From: JABWAJ01 sp038323375
GTDB taxonomy: Bacteria; Bacteroidota; Bacteroidia; Chitinophagales; Saprospiraceae
Length of the DNA: 64,000 nt
Assembly: GCA_038323375.1 (NCBI GenBank)
Contig: JBBQGV010000008.1
Span: 1-64,000, forward strand
Direction: 5' to 3'
Part shown: piece after piece, positions 43,703 through 52,006 of the stretch
Layout of the letters: each line of letters begins with the position of its first letter
Position numbering within the stretch: position 1 is the stretch's first letter
The notes under the pieces: generated by a model
Seen by the model: only the letters and a program-made list of their open reading frames with translations
Databases searched by the model: none
Told to the model about the DNA's origin: nothing
Program-made: the position numbers and the translations under genes

Positions 43703-45631
43703 ATGAAATCGTCATTTCTTTGCATGATCCTGCTCATTGGCACGGTTAGTTTTGCCCAAGTGAGCGAAGGCGGTCGCCCGATGAGCTTAGATCCCCGGTA
43801 TCAGGCGTTGTTTTCCAATGCCTTGCCGGAAATTCAAATGCCCGCATTTGATCTGCGAAAAATCAGAAAGGAAGACGAATCATCTCCCGGTACGCGTTTT
43901 GCAGCGCCGATTTCAACCAATATTGCACTTCGGGAGATGGAAGAAGGTTGGACGGAATTGGAAAACGGAGACCGCGTCTGGCGGTTGAAGATTCGCTCGC
44001 AGGGCGCGCTGGCCGTCGCTTTTTTCTACGAGAATTTTTACCTGCCGCGAGGTGCGCGCCTGTTTATGTTCAGCCCCGATGGCGCTCAGGTTGCCGGCGC
44101 TTATACTTTTCGCAACAATACCACATCCGGTCGCTTCTGGACAGGACTGATTTACGGTGAAACGGCAATTGTGGAATATTACGAACCGGCTGCCGTGAGA
44201 GGACAAGGGCATTTTCGCATTTCAAGGGTAGACCATGCGTACGACGCTGTGCGGCTGGCCGGCGGTGCCCGAATGTCGGGTTTTGGAACTTCCCTGCCTT
44301 GCCATGCCAACATCAATTGCCCTGCCGGCGATAACTGGCAGGACGAAGAGCGGGGCATCTGCCGCATCGTTGTGGTGGTAGAAGAAGGCATGGGCTTTTG
44401 CACGGGGAATACGGTCAACAACACTTCCAAAGACGGGAAACCGTACGTGCTCACCGCGTTTCACTGCATGGACGGCTACACGCCTTTATACGATTTATGG
44501 CGATTCGATTTCAGATACCAGTCTGCCGATTGCAGCAATCCGGCTAATGAACCGGTTTTTCAGTCGTTATTGGGCAGTACCCTGCACGCAGGCAGGCAAC
44601 AAAATGATTTTTTACTGCTTGAACTGATCCCTGCTATTCCGTCCTACTACAACGTCTGGCTGAATGGCTGGAATAAAGCCACCAACGTGACGCCGCTGAA
44701 TTCAACCATCATACACCATCCCGTCGGGGACATCAAAAAAATTGCAACTTCGGCCATACCTGCCGCGATTCATACGTTCCAGATTGAATGGAATAACAAT
44801 ATCACAACGCCTGCAAACCATCATTTTCGCGTAATTTATTCCACGGGCACGTTCGAACCGGGTTCTTCCGGTGCTGCCTTGTTCAACCAGCAACACCTCA
44901 TGGTGGGGCAACTCCACGGCGGGGATGCCGCTTGCGAAGGCACAACAACCGGGTATTTTGGCCGTTTGGCGCTCTCCTGGGCTGGCGGAAATTCAGCCCC
45001 AACGCGCCTCAAAGACTGGTTGGATCCCTCCGGCTCGATGGTGGGGGATACGCTGCACGGCATGGAAAATCCTACAGTTGGCGGCCTGGGGGGGATCTCC
45101 GGATTTGTAGGAACCGAACAAAGTACGGCCATTGGCGGGGTGGTTGTTATGCTGACAACGCCGGATACCACGCTCACCGATACGACCGATGCGGGTGGGT
45201 TTTACGCATTCGAGAATTTGCCTTCCGGCGAAACCTACAGCCTCGGTTTGAGCAAAAATTCGGGGTCTTTATCCAACGGCGTTTCCACGTCCGACATCAT
45301 CCGGATTCGCAAAAACATCCTCAGTATTGAAAGTCTGGAAGGGCCTTATAAGTTTTTTGCAGCGGATGTGAATGGCTCTGGCGACATTACCACCACCGAT
45401 ATTATCCATATTTCCAGGGCGGTGCTGGCTTTGATTACAAATTTTCCAGGCGCGGAATCCTGGCAATTTTTTCCAGAGGATTTTGTGTTTGAAAATCCGC
45501 AGGATCCGCTTTCAGAGATCATTCCAATGCCTTACGTGATTGAAAATTTAGCATCCGATGACATTACGGATGTTACCTTTATCGGGATCAAATCCGGCGA
45601 TGTCAACAACAGTGCCGACACACAGAACTAA
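43703..45631 (+). CDS. Secreted trypsin-like serine protease with dockerin-like end
   Basis: A 642-residue exported protein (signal peptide about 1-20, ending VSFAQ). The protease domain resembles lysyl endopeptidases: His in VLTAFHCMDG, Asp in QQNDFLLLELIP and Ser in FEPGSSGAALF, with paired cysteines (CHANINCPAGD). It is followed by a carboxypeptidase-regulatory-like beta domain (ISGFVGTEQSTAIGGVVVML) and a dockerin-type repeat (FAADVNGSGDITTTDIIHIS, and SGDVNNSADTQ at the end). Unlike most exported proteins here it has no type A sorting domain; the frame stops right after the second calcium-like motif. The ATG at 43703 is used rather than an upstream TTG. Confidence 0.88.
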   Translation: MKSSFLCMILLIGTVSFAQVSEGGRPMSLDPRYQALFSNALPEIQMPAFDLRKIRKEDESSPGTRFAAPISTNIALREMEEGWTELENGDRVWRLKIRSQGALAVAFFYENFYLPRGARLFMFSPDGAQVAGAYTFRNNTTSGRFWTGLIYGETAIVEYYEPAAVRGQGHFRISRVDHAYDAVRLAGGARMSGFGTSLPCHANINCPAGDNWQDEERGICRIVVVVEEGMGFCTGNTVNNTSKDGKPYVLTAFHCMDGYTPLYDLWRFDFRYQSADCSNPANEPVFQSLLGSTLHAGRQQNDFLLLELIPAIPSYYNVWLNGWNKATNVTPLNSTIIHHPVGDIKKIATSAIPAAIHTFQIEWNNNITTPANHHFRVIYSTGTFEPGSSGAALFNQQHLMVGQLHGGDAACEGTTTGYFGRLALSWAGGNSAPTRLKDWLDPSGSMVGDTLHGMENPTVGGLGGISGFVGTEQSTAIGGVVVMLTTPDTTLTDTTDAGGFYAFENLPSGETYSLGLSKNSGSLSNGVSTSDIIRIRKNILSIESLEGPYKFFAADVNGSGDITTTDIIHISRAVLALITNFPGAESWQFFPEDFVFENPQDPLSEIIPMPYVIENLASDDITDVTFIGIKSGDVNNSADTQN

Positions 45632-45639
45632 ATTTTTTC

Positions 45640-46677
45640 ATGGCCAAAGCGATTGCGCCCGAAGCGCTTTTTGAAATCATTTCTGAAAACCGGGTGCTGA
45701 TTGATGTTCGCACTCCCGATGAATATGCCCACGGCCATATTCCGGGTGCGGTCAACCTGCCCCTGTTTACCAATGAAGAACGCGCAGCAGTCGGCACGCT
45801 TTACAAACAGGTTAATCCTTCGGCTGCGTTACTGAAGGGATTGGATTTTGTCGGCGGAAAAATGAGCGGCTTCGTGCGTCAGGCGGAGCGGCTTGCGCCA
45901 ACCCGAAAGGTCGCGGTACACTGCTGGCGCGGCGGGAAACGCAGCGGCAGCATGGCCTGGCTGCTTGATTTTGCAGACTTCGACGTGACGGTTCTCCAGG
46001 GCGGTTATAAAGCTTACCGGCAGCATCTCCAGCAGGCATTGAGCCAATGGCACTTCGAGATCATCATTTTGGGCGGACATACCGGTTCCGGTAAAACAGA
46101 AGTGCTGCACGAGTTGCAACGGCAAGGGGAGCACATCCTTGATCTGGAGGCATTGGCTCACCACAAAGGTTCCGCTTTTGGCGCGATGGGTGAAATGCCT
46201 CAACCGACCGTAGAACAATTTGAAAATGATCTGTTTGAAGCTTTCCGCAAAATCCCGCCCGGCGCCCGCGTCTGGATTGAAGATGAGAGCCAGTCCATTG
46301 GCCGCGTGTATATCCCTCCAGTGTTTTGGCAGCAAATGAACACATCGCCTATGGTTCGAATGGACATGCCCATCGAGATTCGGGTCAATAAATTAGTGGC
46401 AACCTACGCTGGTTTTCCAAAATCTGGTTTGATTGAAGCTTTTGAACGCATCCGCAAACGGCTGGGCGGACAACACCTTAAGGCGGCTGTGGAAGCGCTG
46501 GATCGCGACGATTTTGCCGTTGCTGCTGAAATCGCTCTGCGCTACTACGACAAGGCTTACGCCATGACCCAGTCGAAACGCGTTTCGGAGTTGATTCTTC
46601 CCGTTGAGATTCCGTTTGATGATGCCGTGAAAGCTGCGAAAATATTGAGGAGAATTGTTTTTAGCATTAATAGTTGA
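45640..46677 (+). CDS. mnmH: tRNA 2-selenouridine / geranyl-2-thiouridine synthase
   Basis: A 345-residue cytosolic enzyme that replaces sulfur with selenium in 5-substituted 2-thiouridine of tRNA, by way of a geranylated intermediate. The N-terminal rhodanese domain (1-130) has LIDVRTPDEYAHGHIPGAVN and the catalytic Cys95 in VHCWRGGKRSGS. The second domain has the P-loop GGHTGSGKT (145-153) and IEDESQSIGRVYIPP. It starts eight bases after the protease stop, so the two are probably co-transcribed although functionally unrelated. No selD is in the window. Confidence 0.95.
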   Translation: MAKAIAPEALFEIISENRVLIDVRTPDEYAHGHIPGAVNLPLFTNEERAAVGTLYKQVNPSAALLKGLDFVGGKMSGFVRQAERLAPTRKVAVHCWRGGKRSGSMAWLLDFADFDVTVLQGGYKAYRQHLQQALSQWHFEIIILGGHTGSGKTEVLHELQRQGEHILDLEALAHHKGSAFGAMGEMPQPTVEQFENDLFEAFRKIPPGARVWIEDESQSIGRVYIPPVFWQQMNTSPMVRMDMPIEIRVNKLVATYAGFPKSGLIEAFERIRKRLGGQHLKAAVEALDRDDFAVAAEIALRYYDKAYAMTQSKRVSELILPVEIPFDDAVKAAKILRRIVFSINS

Positions 46678-46689
46678 TGAAATCGAAGG

Positions 46690-46892
46690 GATGTAGGCAT
46701 AACGCCGTTAGCGGACTATAGGAGCGTGTCGTAAATAACTTACGGGAATTTGGGGAGGGGATTTTTTCATCATGCAAGGCGCGAGAAGGGAGCATAGCCT
46801 AAGCTACGCGACCGACGATCAACGCAGCCTGATGGAAAAGCCACCGCGCAAACCAGTAAGTTATTTATGACACGCTCCATAAAGACGGACAC
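46690..46892. repeat. Repeat family B, copy 3, interrupted by the family E element
   Basis: The left part GCATAACGCCGTTAGCGGACTATA (46698-46720 region) and the right part AAAGACGGACAC (46881-46892) together match the core and right end of family B. The 158-bp family E element splits them at CTAT/AAAG. The left end of the copy is not clear. Confidence 0.7.
46721..46878. mobile_element. Repeat family E, 158-bp MITE-like element with 3-bp target duplication
   Basis: Terminal inverted repeats of 22 bases, GGAGCGTGTCGTAAATAACT(TA) and its inverse, with one mismatch. ATA flanks both sides (46718-46720 and 46879-46881). The interrupted family B sequence would read CTATAAAG without it. The interior contains an inverted pair AGCCTAAGCTACGCGACC... 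but no coding frame. The ends look like those of IS elements whose termini begin GxxGTGTC, but no transposase is present. Confidence 0.75.
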
Positions 46893-46949
46893 TAAACAAA
46901 GAGTCATTTCGCAAAAATTTTTACCTTTAATTATTCGTTTTAAGGGAAA

Positions 46950-47183
46950 ATGAAGAAAATGATCAATATCAGTACACAAGACGGCAATTGGGTGATCGCT
47001 ATTCCCAAGGAACGCATTGGAGCGGCTTTTGTACAGCGCTTTTTTGAACGTTTGGAAGTTGACAGCATTATTCAAAAAAGTCAAATGACAGAAACTCAAG
47101 CTTGGGAGTTGTCGGAAGCCATCAAAAAAGAGTGGTGGGATAATAATCGCGAGCGCATCTTAGCCAAGATACGTGAAGCATGA
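46950..47183 (+). CDS. Antitoxin of a PIN-type toxin-antitoxin pair
   Basis: A 77-residue protein starting MINISTQDGNWVIAIPKERI after MKK, with a short beta start and helical remainder. The C-terminal WWDNNRERILAKIREA is of the kind that docks on a PIN toxin. Its stop overlaps the toxin start by four bases (ATGA), as normal for these operons. I do not see a standard DNA-binding fold by eye. It seems intact although the toxin is frameshifted. Confidence 0.75.
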   Translation: MKKMINISTQDGNWVIAIPKERIGAAFVQRFFERLEVDSIIQKSQMTETQAWELSEAIKKEWWDNNRERILAKIREA

Positions 47184-47595
47184 GAGTAGTCGTAGATACG
47201 AATATTCTTTTTTCGGCTTTGTTGAGGGAAGGGAATCACTTTGCGGATATTTTGCAATTGTCTGAAAATATTGAATTCTTCATTCCCAAATACGCCATTG
47301 TTGAGCTTTTAAGTACAAAGAAAAGATTGTTAAACACAGCCAAATTTCGGAAGAAAAAATCCTTGAAGCTTATTACATATTGCTTAAATCAGTTCATGTT
47401 TTTGACGAAGAGTTGATTTCTGTTGATAACCTACGACAAGCTTTCTACTATTGTGCGGACATTGATGAGAAAGATATTATTTTTCTTGCATTGGCGATTG
47501 AGTTAAATGCCTACTTCTGGACGGGGGATAAAAGATTGACAGAAGGGATTCAAAGGAAAGCATTCAATAACTTCTACCAACCCTTTTCAGAATGA
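47180..47595 (+). pseudogene. PIN-domain toxin with a one-base frameshift
   Basis: The first frame gives MRVVVDTNILFSALLREG (Asp6), IPKYAIVELLST (Glu42) and then goes wrong after STKKR. Adding one A in the run at 47317-47325 (AAAGAAAAG) restores KKIVKHSQISEEKILEAYYI and joins the second frame, LLKSVHVFDEELISVDNLRQ, CADIDEKDIIFLALAIELNA and WTGDKRLTEGI to the stop at 47595. The repaired protein has about 138 residues with all PIN acidic positions. A homopolymer slip, either a real mutation or a sequencing error, is the cause. Confidence 0.8.
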
Positions 47596-47618
47596 ACATC
47601 TTCCACCTAATATTTTCC

Positions 47619-47626
47619 TACCTTCG
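47619..47626 (+). promoter_or_regulatory. Weak -7 candidate before pyrC
   Basis: TACCTTCG has one mismatch to TAnnTTTG and lies 25 bases before the pyrC ATG. No -33 TTG is seen. Confidence 0.25.
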
Positions 47627-47651
47627 CGAAGTACGATTTTAAGGCAAAAAA

Positions 47652-48995
47652 ATGCAACACAAACCTTCCACCCTCATCCGTAACGCCCGCATCGTCAATC
47701 GGGGACGCATTTTTGAAGCCGATATTTACATCCGCGATGGCTTTATTGAAAAAATTGCAGGCAGCATTTCCGTGGGCGCTGACGTGGAAATAGACGCTAC
47801 CGGGAATTTTCTGCTGCCCGGAATCATTGACGATCAGGTACATTTTCGGGAACCGGGGCTTACGCACAAAGCCGACATTCGCTCCGAGGCGCGCGCGGCG
47901 GTTGCAGGCGGCACTACGAGTTTTATGGAAATGCCCAATACCAAGCCGCCAGCCCTTACGCAAGCCTTGCTCGGAGACAAGTATCAGATCGCGGCGCAGG
48001 GATCGCCTGCCAATTATTCCTTTTATATGGGTGCTTCCAACGACAACCTGGAGGAGGTATTGAAAACCGACCCGCGCACCGTTTGCGGCATCAAAGCCTT
48101 TATGGGATCCAGCACGGGTAATATGCTCGTGGATAATCCCCATACGCTGGAGCAATTGTTTGCCAATGCGCCCATGCTCATTGCCACACACTGCGAAGAC
48201 GAAGCAACCGTGTGCGCCAACGAAGCGGCCTACCGCGAGCTGTATGGCGAAGCAGTTCCCATAAAATACCACCCGCTCATTCGCAGCACGGAGGCTTGTC
48301 TGAAATCTTCAACGCTGGCTGTAACACTGGCTCAAAAGCACAATACCCGCCTGCATATCCTGCACATTTCTACGCGCGATGAGTTGCATCTTTTTAGCAA
48401 TGCCCTGCCATTGGAGCAAAAAAGAATTACCGCTGAAGTATGTGTACACTACCTGTATTTCAACAGTTTGCGCTACGCAGATCTGGGTACCCAAATCAAA
48501 TGCAATCCGGCAATTAAGGACGCTTTTCATCAGGAAGCCCTTTTGCCGGCGCTGCTCGACGACCGGTTGGATGTGGTGGCGACCGACCACGCGCCGCACA
48601 CCTGGGAAGAAAAACAAAATAAATATTTTTCTGCGCCGTCCGGGCTTCCGCTCGTGCAGCACTCGCTGAACGTCATGCTCGGTTTTTACCAGCAGGGCCT
48701 CATCTCCCTGGAAAAAATCGTGGAAAAAATGTGCCATGCGCCGGCTATCTGTTTTCAGATTGACCGCCGCGGCTACGTCGAAGAAGGCTATTGGGCAGAT
48801 TTGGTATTACTCGATCCGGAGACAGAATGGACGGTCTCCAAATCCAATATTCACTACAAGTGCGGGTGGTCGCCTTTTGAGGGACAGCGCTTTAAAGGCC
48901 AGGTGAAGAGCACGATCGTAAGCGGGCTTTTGGCCTACCACAATGGCCGTTTCGATGAAAATGTACGGGGGGAACGGTTGTTGTTCAACCGATAA
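47652..48995 (+). CDS. pyrC: Dihydroorotase
   Basis: Cyclises carbamoyl aspartate to dihydroorotate in pyrimidine synthesis. The 447-residue amidohydrolase has PGIIDDQVHFREPGLTHKAD, AGGTTSFMEMPNT, GIKAFMGSSTG (carbamylated Lys), ATHCEDE, HILHISTRDE and the catalytic Asp in VVATDHAPHTWEEK. At the first metal motif the usual HxH is QxH (DDQVHF), a form known from Bacteroidota members. The C-terminal subdomain is complete. It is probably transcribed alone and converges on yraN, with a family C hairpin between. Confidence 0.94.
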   Translation: MQHKPSTLIRNARIVNRGRIFEADIYIRDGFIEKIAGSISVGADVEIDATGNFLLPGIIDDQVHFREPGLTHKADIRSEARAAVAGGTTSFMEMPNTKPPALTQALLGDKYQIAAQGSPANYSFYMGASNDNLEEVLKTDPRTVCGIKAFMGSSTGNMLVDNPHTLEQLFANAPMLIATHCEDEATVCANEAAYRELYGEAVPIKYHPLIRSTEACLKSSTLAVTLAQKHNTRLHILHISTRDELHLFSNALPLEQKRITAEVCVHYLYFNSLRYADLGTQIKCNPAIKDAFHQEALLPALLDDRLDVVATDHAPHTWEEKQNKYFSAPSGLPLVQHSLNVMLGFYQQGLISLEKIVEKMCHAPAICFQIDRRGYVEEGYWADLVLLDPETEWTVSKSNIHYKCGWSPFEGQRFKGQVKSTIVSGLLAYHNGRFDENVRGERLLFNR

Positions 48996-49051
48996 CTCCC
49001 TTGATCATGGAAGGGAATACCTCTTTCCTCTTAACCCAAGAACTACGAACA

Positions 49052-49077
49052 GGGCGACCGCGAGGGTTGCGCCCTAC
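49052..49077. repeat. Repeat family C, copy 2
   Basis: GGGCGACCGCGAGGGTTGCG then CCCTAC. The minus strand of its right end supplies the TAG stop codon of yraN (49074-49076). The hairpin lies between the convergent pyrC and yraN genes and may serve as terminator. Confidence 0.75.
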
Positions 49078-49439
49078 CATCCTGGAAAAAATGCATCTTC
49101 AAAATGTTCCAGCAACGTTTCTCCGCCTTGATTGGTCAGCACGGAAATGATGTCGAAGCGAATCTCCCAGTCGTGGCCGATTTGTTCCATATAGGCAGAA
49201 GCAGCTTCGGCTAAGAAGCGCTGTTTGCGGGCGTCTACAAATGCTTCCGGTTTGCCGAAAGCATCGCTGCTGCGCGTTTTTACTTCTATAAAAACCAGGA
49301 TTTTGCCGTCTTTGGCAATGAGATCCACTTCTGCACGGTGGAAACGCCAGTTGGCTTCCAGCACGAGGTAGCCTTTGTTTTCAAGCAACCTTCGGGCAGC
49401 CAATTCCCCTGCTTTACCGATTTCGTTGTGCGCGGCCAT
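49074..49439 (-). CDS. YraN (UPF0102) family protein
   Basis: A 121-residue protein with a restriction-endonuclease-like fold: NEIGKAGELAARRLLENKGY, ANWRFHRAEVDLIAKDGKIL, then VFIEVKTRSSDAFG with the E-x-K of the nuclease-like core. Role not established; a link to recombination or repair is often assumed. Its ATG overlaps the previous stop (TAATG). The stop codon lies in a family C repeat, so the last residues (FFPGW) may have been changed by that repeat. Confidence 0.92.
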   Translation of the reverse strand: MAAHNEIGKAGELAARRLLENKGYLVLEANWRFHRAEVDLIAKDGKILVFIEVKTRSSDAFGKPEAFVDARKQRFLAEAASAYMEQIGHDWEIRFDIISVLTNQGGETLLEHFEDAFFPGW

Positions 49440-51058
49440 TATTGAAATTGCAGGGTCGCAAACCGAAAACTTCGGCCGCTTTCGCCATACACCGCCATTT
49501 TCCGGCTGCCGATTTGCCGGCAGGCTTTGGGCCGGGTGAGGATATCGGCGTCGCGATTGGCGTAGAGCGGCCAGGTGCGCAGACTGCCATCTTTGCTGAT
49601 TTCCGCTAAGGCAATCACCGATTGGCGGCCATTGAAGCTTTGCACCGTGCGTGGCCGATCCTCAGGAGGCGCCAGATTGCGGACGTTGTCATTGTAGATG
49701 AAATAGAAACGATCGCGCACCACGGTCATGGCATAGGAAGAAAAATAGCCTTCATCGTTCATCGTTTCCTGGCGTTTGGGAATGCGCGTTGCCCATTCGA
49801 TTTCGCCGTCTGGGCGGATGTTAACCACGATGATGTCGTAGTAGTTGTAGTAATAGTCATAGCGCAGGGTGCCGTCCCAATAACGATAGACGTATTCCTG
49901 GACATAAAATTGCTCCGCGACCATCACGGCGCCGCCATCACTTCGGAGGATTAATTCGTCTAATTTTACCTGGTACAATTCCGGCTCCCGCTTTTCATTT
50001 CCCGATTCGCTGGCCCGGCGTGCGCGTTCTTTAGCACCTTCTGACAAATGTTCAGTGAGAAAATCGAAGTCGAATGGTTTGAAATTTTTCTCATATATCT
50101 TTTGCTCACGCGGATCTATCCGGAAAAAACAAGCGCCTTTGATGCTGTAGGTGCCTTTATTGGAATAAAAACCCGAACAAATCAGATGACCGTTGTCGGC
50201 AATCCGGAAGGTCATATCGGTCAAAAAATAATTGCTGTTGTCAACTTCGTAAGTCGTGACGTCCACACCGTCCTGGGTGTAGGCCAGAATAACGTATTCG
50301 TAATCGGGGTTGCCGCGCCGGCGCAAACCCGCTCCATCCTTATAACGTATCCCAAGCAGGTAAACATTCCCCTGGTTGTCTACCCGGTATTCCTCTACCG
50401 AAAACAGGTTGTCAGCGAAAGGCAGTACAATTTCACGCTGCCACAATAAATCAAGATCGTCATTGAATACCTGAAGTGAAAAACGTTCCGGTTCTTTACG
50501 CTGGTAGGGTAATTGCGCATAGATCAATAATTTGGAACTGTCGCGGGAGGTTTCTATGTTAAAAGCCCCTTTGCGGTCTTTATTGATGGCATCTACTTCC
50601 GAAATTTTGACCAATTTTTTGGAAGGAATTAGCCGTTCGCTCAGGGTTTGATAGAAAAGGTAGTTTTTCTTTTTGGCCTGGTTGGCAAAACTGGTGAAAA
50701 AATACAGTTGTTCCTTCAGCAGAATGACCCGTTCAAAATCGCGTTCTTTGCCTTCGTATTCCAGATCCAATTCCTGAGAACGCTTCAATTTCAGGTCTTT
50801 ATCGTGGAATTCTATAAACGCTGCCGACTTTGAAAAGCCACCAGCATAGCGACGGCGGAGGGTGTATATACCCCCAGCATGGGTGGCGATGACGCCTTCC
50901 ATGATCGTATTGCGCGGACTGTCCGTTTCGTCATTCCAGGTAATGGTGGCCGGCAATTCGGGTTGTTGCCCCTGGAGCTTGGGCGCGTTTACCAATAAAA
51001 AAACAGCAAGCACCACAATCAATCGCGGCGCGAAGCATACATTTGGAAAACCATTCAT
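49439..51058 (-). CDS. Secreted protein of unknown function, propeller-like
   Basis: A 539-residue exported protein with a leader LIVVLAVFLLVNAPKLQGQ. It is rich in aromatic beta strands in repeated form (FERVILLKEQLYFFTSFANQ, VEEYRVDNQGNVYLLGIRYK, MTFRIADNGHLICSGFYSNK, VVRDRFYFIYNDNVRN). These look like blades of a beta-propeller. A striking Tyr-rich run is RYWDGTLRYDYYYNYYDIIV. No sorting domain is present, so it may stay in the periplasm or on the outer membrane. It overlaps DUF4835 by four bases, within the bamD operon. Confidence 0.7.
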   Translation of the reverse strand: MNGFPNVCFAPRLIVVLAVFLLVNAPKLQGQQPELPATITWNDETDSPRNTIMEGVIATHAGGIYTLRRRYAGGFSKSAAFIEFHDKDLKLKRSQELDLEYEGKERDFERVILLKEQLYFFTSFANQAKKKNYLFYQTLSERLIPSKKLVKISEVDAINKDRKGAFNIETSRDSSKLLIYAQLPYQRKEPERFSLQVFNDDLDLLWQREIVLPFADNLFSVEEYRVDNQGNVYLLGIRYKDGAGLRRRGNPDYEYVILAYTQDGVDVTTYEVDNSNYFLTDMTFRIADNGHLICSGFYSNKGTYSIKGACFFRIDPREQKIYEKNFKPFDFDFLTEHLSEGAKERARRASESGNEKREPELYQVKLDELILRSDGGAVMVAEQFYVQEYVYRYWDGTLRYDYYYNYYDIIVVNIRPDGEIEWATRIPKRQETMNDEGYFSSYAMTVVRDRFYFIYNDNVRNLAPPEDRPRTVQSFNGRQSVIALAEISKDGSLRTWPLYANRDADILTRPKACRQIGSRKMAVYGESGRSFRFATLQFQ

Positions 51059-51954
51059 GATTTGATATTTCGGTATTTAGCGGCGTTGGTGGCGTCAACT
51101 TTTACCATAATCTGCACCACGCGATCCTGTTCCGGCCGCGTTCCCCGTTTGAAGATCTCGACGATTTCATCCGACTTGGCGTTGCTGAACATTTGCACGA
51201 TCATGGCATTGGGATAGGATTGGTTGACTTTGTCCACTTCTTCCAAAGCTTGAAGCACAATGGCGCGGCCGGTATTGACGTCATTCGACATCATATCCAA
51301 TCCCTGGCGGTGGTATTCGTACAATCCTTGGCGCAGCGGACGTACCCGCGGAGAGAGTATGTTTTCGATGATCCAAAAGCGGTTGCGGCTGCCTTCTGTC
51401 GAACGCCAGCCAGCAGCGGAAGAGGCAACGTTTTGAGGCACCGTATTGAGAATTTCCTGTGCAGTCTGGTAATGCTCGTCGCCGCCGAAAAGGGAAAAAG
51501 AATCGGCGTCCATCCCCAAAATGATGTAAATGTAAAATGCAAGTATCGAAGATAGGTTGTCGTTGAACACGTTTTTACTGTAAATCAGCGGCTGGAATTG
51601 CTCATACGAAAACGTGACCTCCTTGTCTAAGTGGTTGAGCATGCGCGTCTCATAGGAAGACCCAAAAACCGGGCGCGAAGTCTGAATGGCTACATCCGCT
51701 TTAAAACTCGTTGGTGACAATTCCTCCTGGATGGTGAGCACTAAGTTGCAGTTGATGCGCTCGTTGGTTTCAAAAATTTCATCGGTCCATTTCTGGTTGT
51801 TCAGAAACTCGGCCACGCTTTGTTCTAAAGTAATAAAAACTTTAGGATCAACAGTTTGTAGCTTCAATGTATTGATTTTAACCGAAAAGGTCAATTCCTG
51901 AGCTTGTAGGCTCACCGCTGCTAAAACGAAAAAGAGGAACAGCATTTTTTTCAT
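51055..51954 (-). CDS. DUF4835 protein (PorD-like, T9SS-associated)
   Basis: A 299-residue exported protein; signal peptide MKKMLFLFFVLAAVSLQA. Matches the DUF4835 family: LTFSVKINTLKLQTVDPKVF, FEQSVAEFLN-type helix, FNDNLSSILAFYIYIILGMD ADSFS, and GWRSTEGSRNRFWIIENIL. It is present in many T9SS-bearing Bacteroidota and is named PorD in some annotations, though its molecular role is unsettled. The order bamD, rpoZ, coaBC, DUF4835 is a conserved block; in many relatives recN follows, whereas here a propeller-like gene and yraN do. Confidence 0.88.
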   Translation of the reverse strand: MKKMLFLFFVLAAVSLQAQELTFSVKINTLKLQTVDPKVFITLEQSVAEFLNNQKWTDEIFETNERINCNLVLTIQEELSPTSFKADVAIQTSRPVFGSSYETRMLNHLDKEVTFSYEQFQPLIYSKNVFNDNLSSILAFYIYIILGMDADSFSLFGGDEHYQTAQEILNTVPQNVASSAAGWRSTEGSRNRFWIIENILSPRVRPLRQGLYEYHRQGLDMMSNDVNTGRAIVLQALEEVDKVNQSYPNAMIVQMFSNAKSDEIVEIFKRGTRPEQDRVVQIMVKVDATNAAKYRNIKS

Positions 51955-52006
51955 GGCATGATCACTTTAGTATGGCACGCATCAACTGCGCAGAAATAAC
52001 AGGTAT

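Noticed and set aside
45640..46677. Selenium cluster around mnmH
   Set aside because: No selD, selenocysteine genes or in-frame UGA candidates were found nearby; mnmH stands between a protease gene and repeats.
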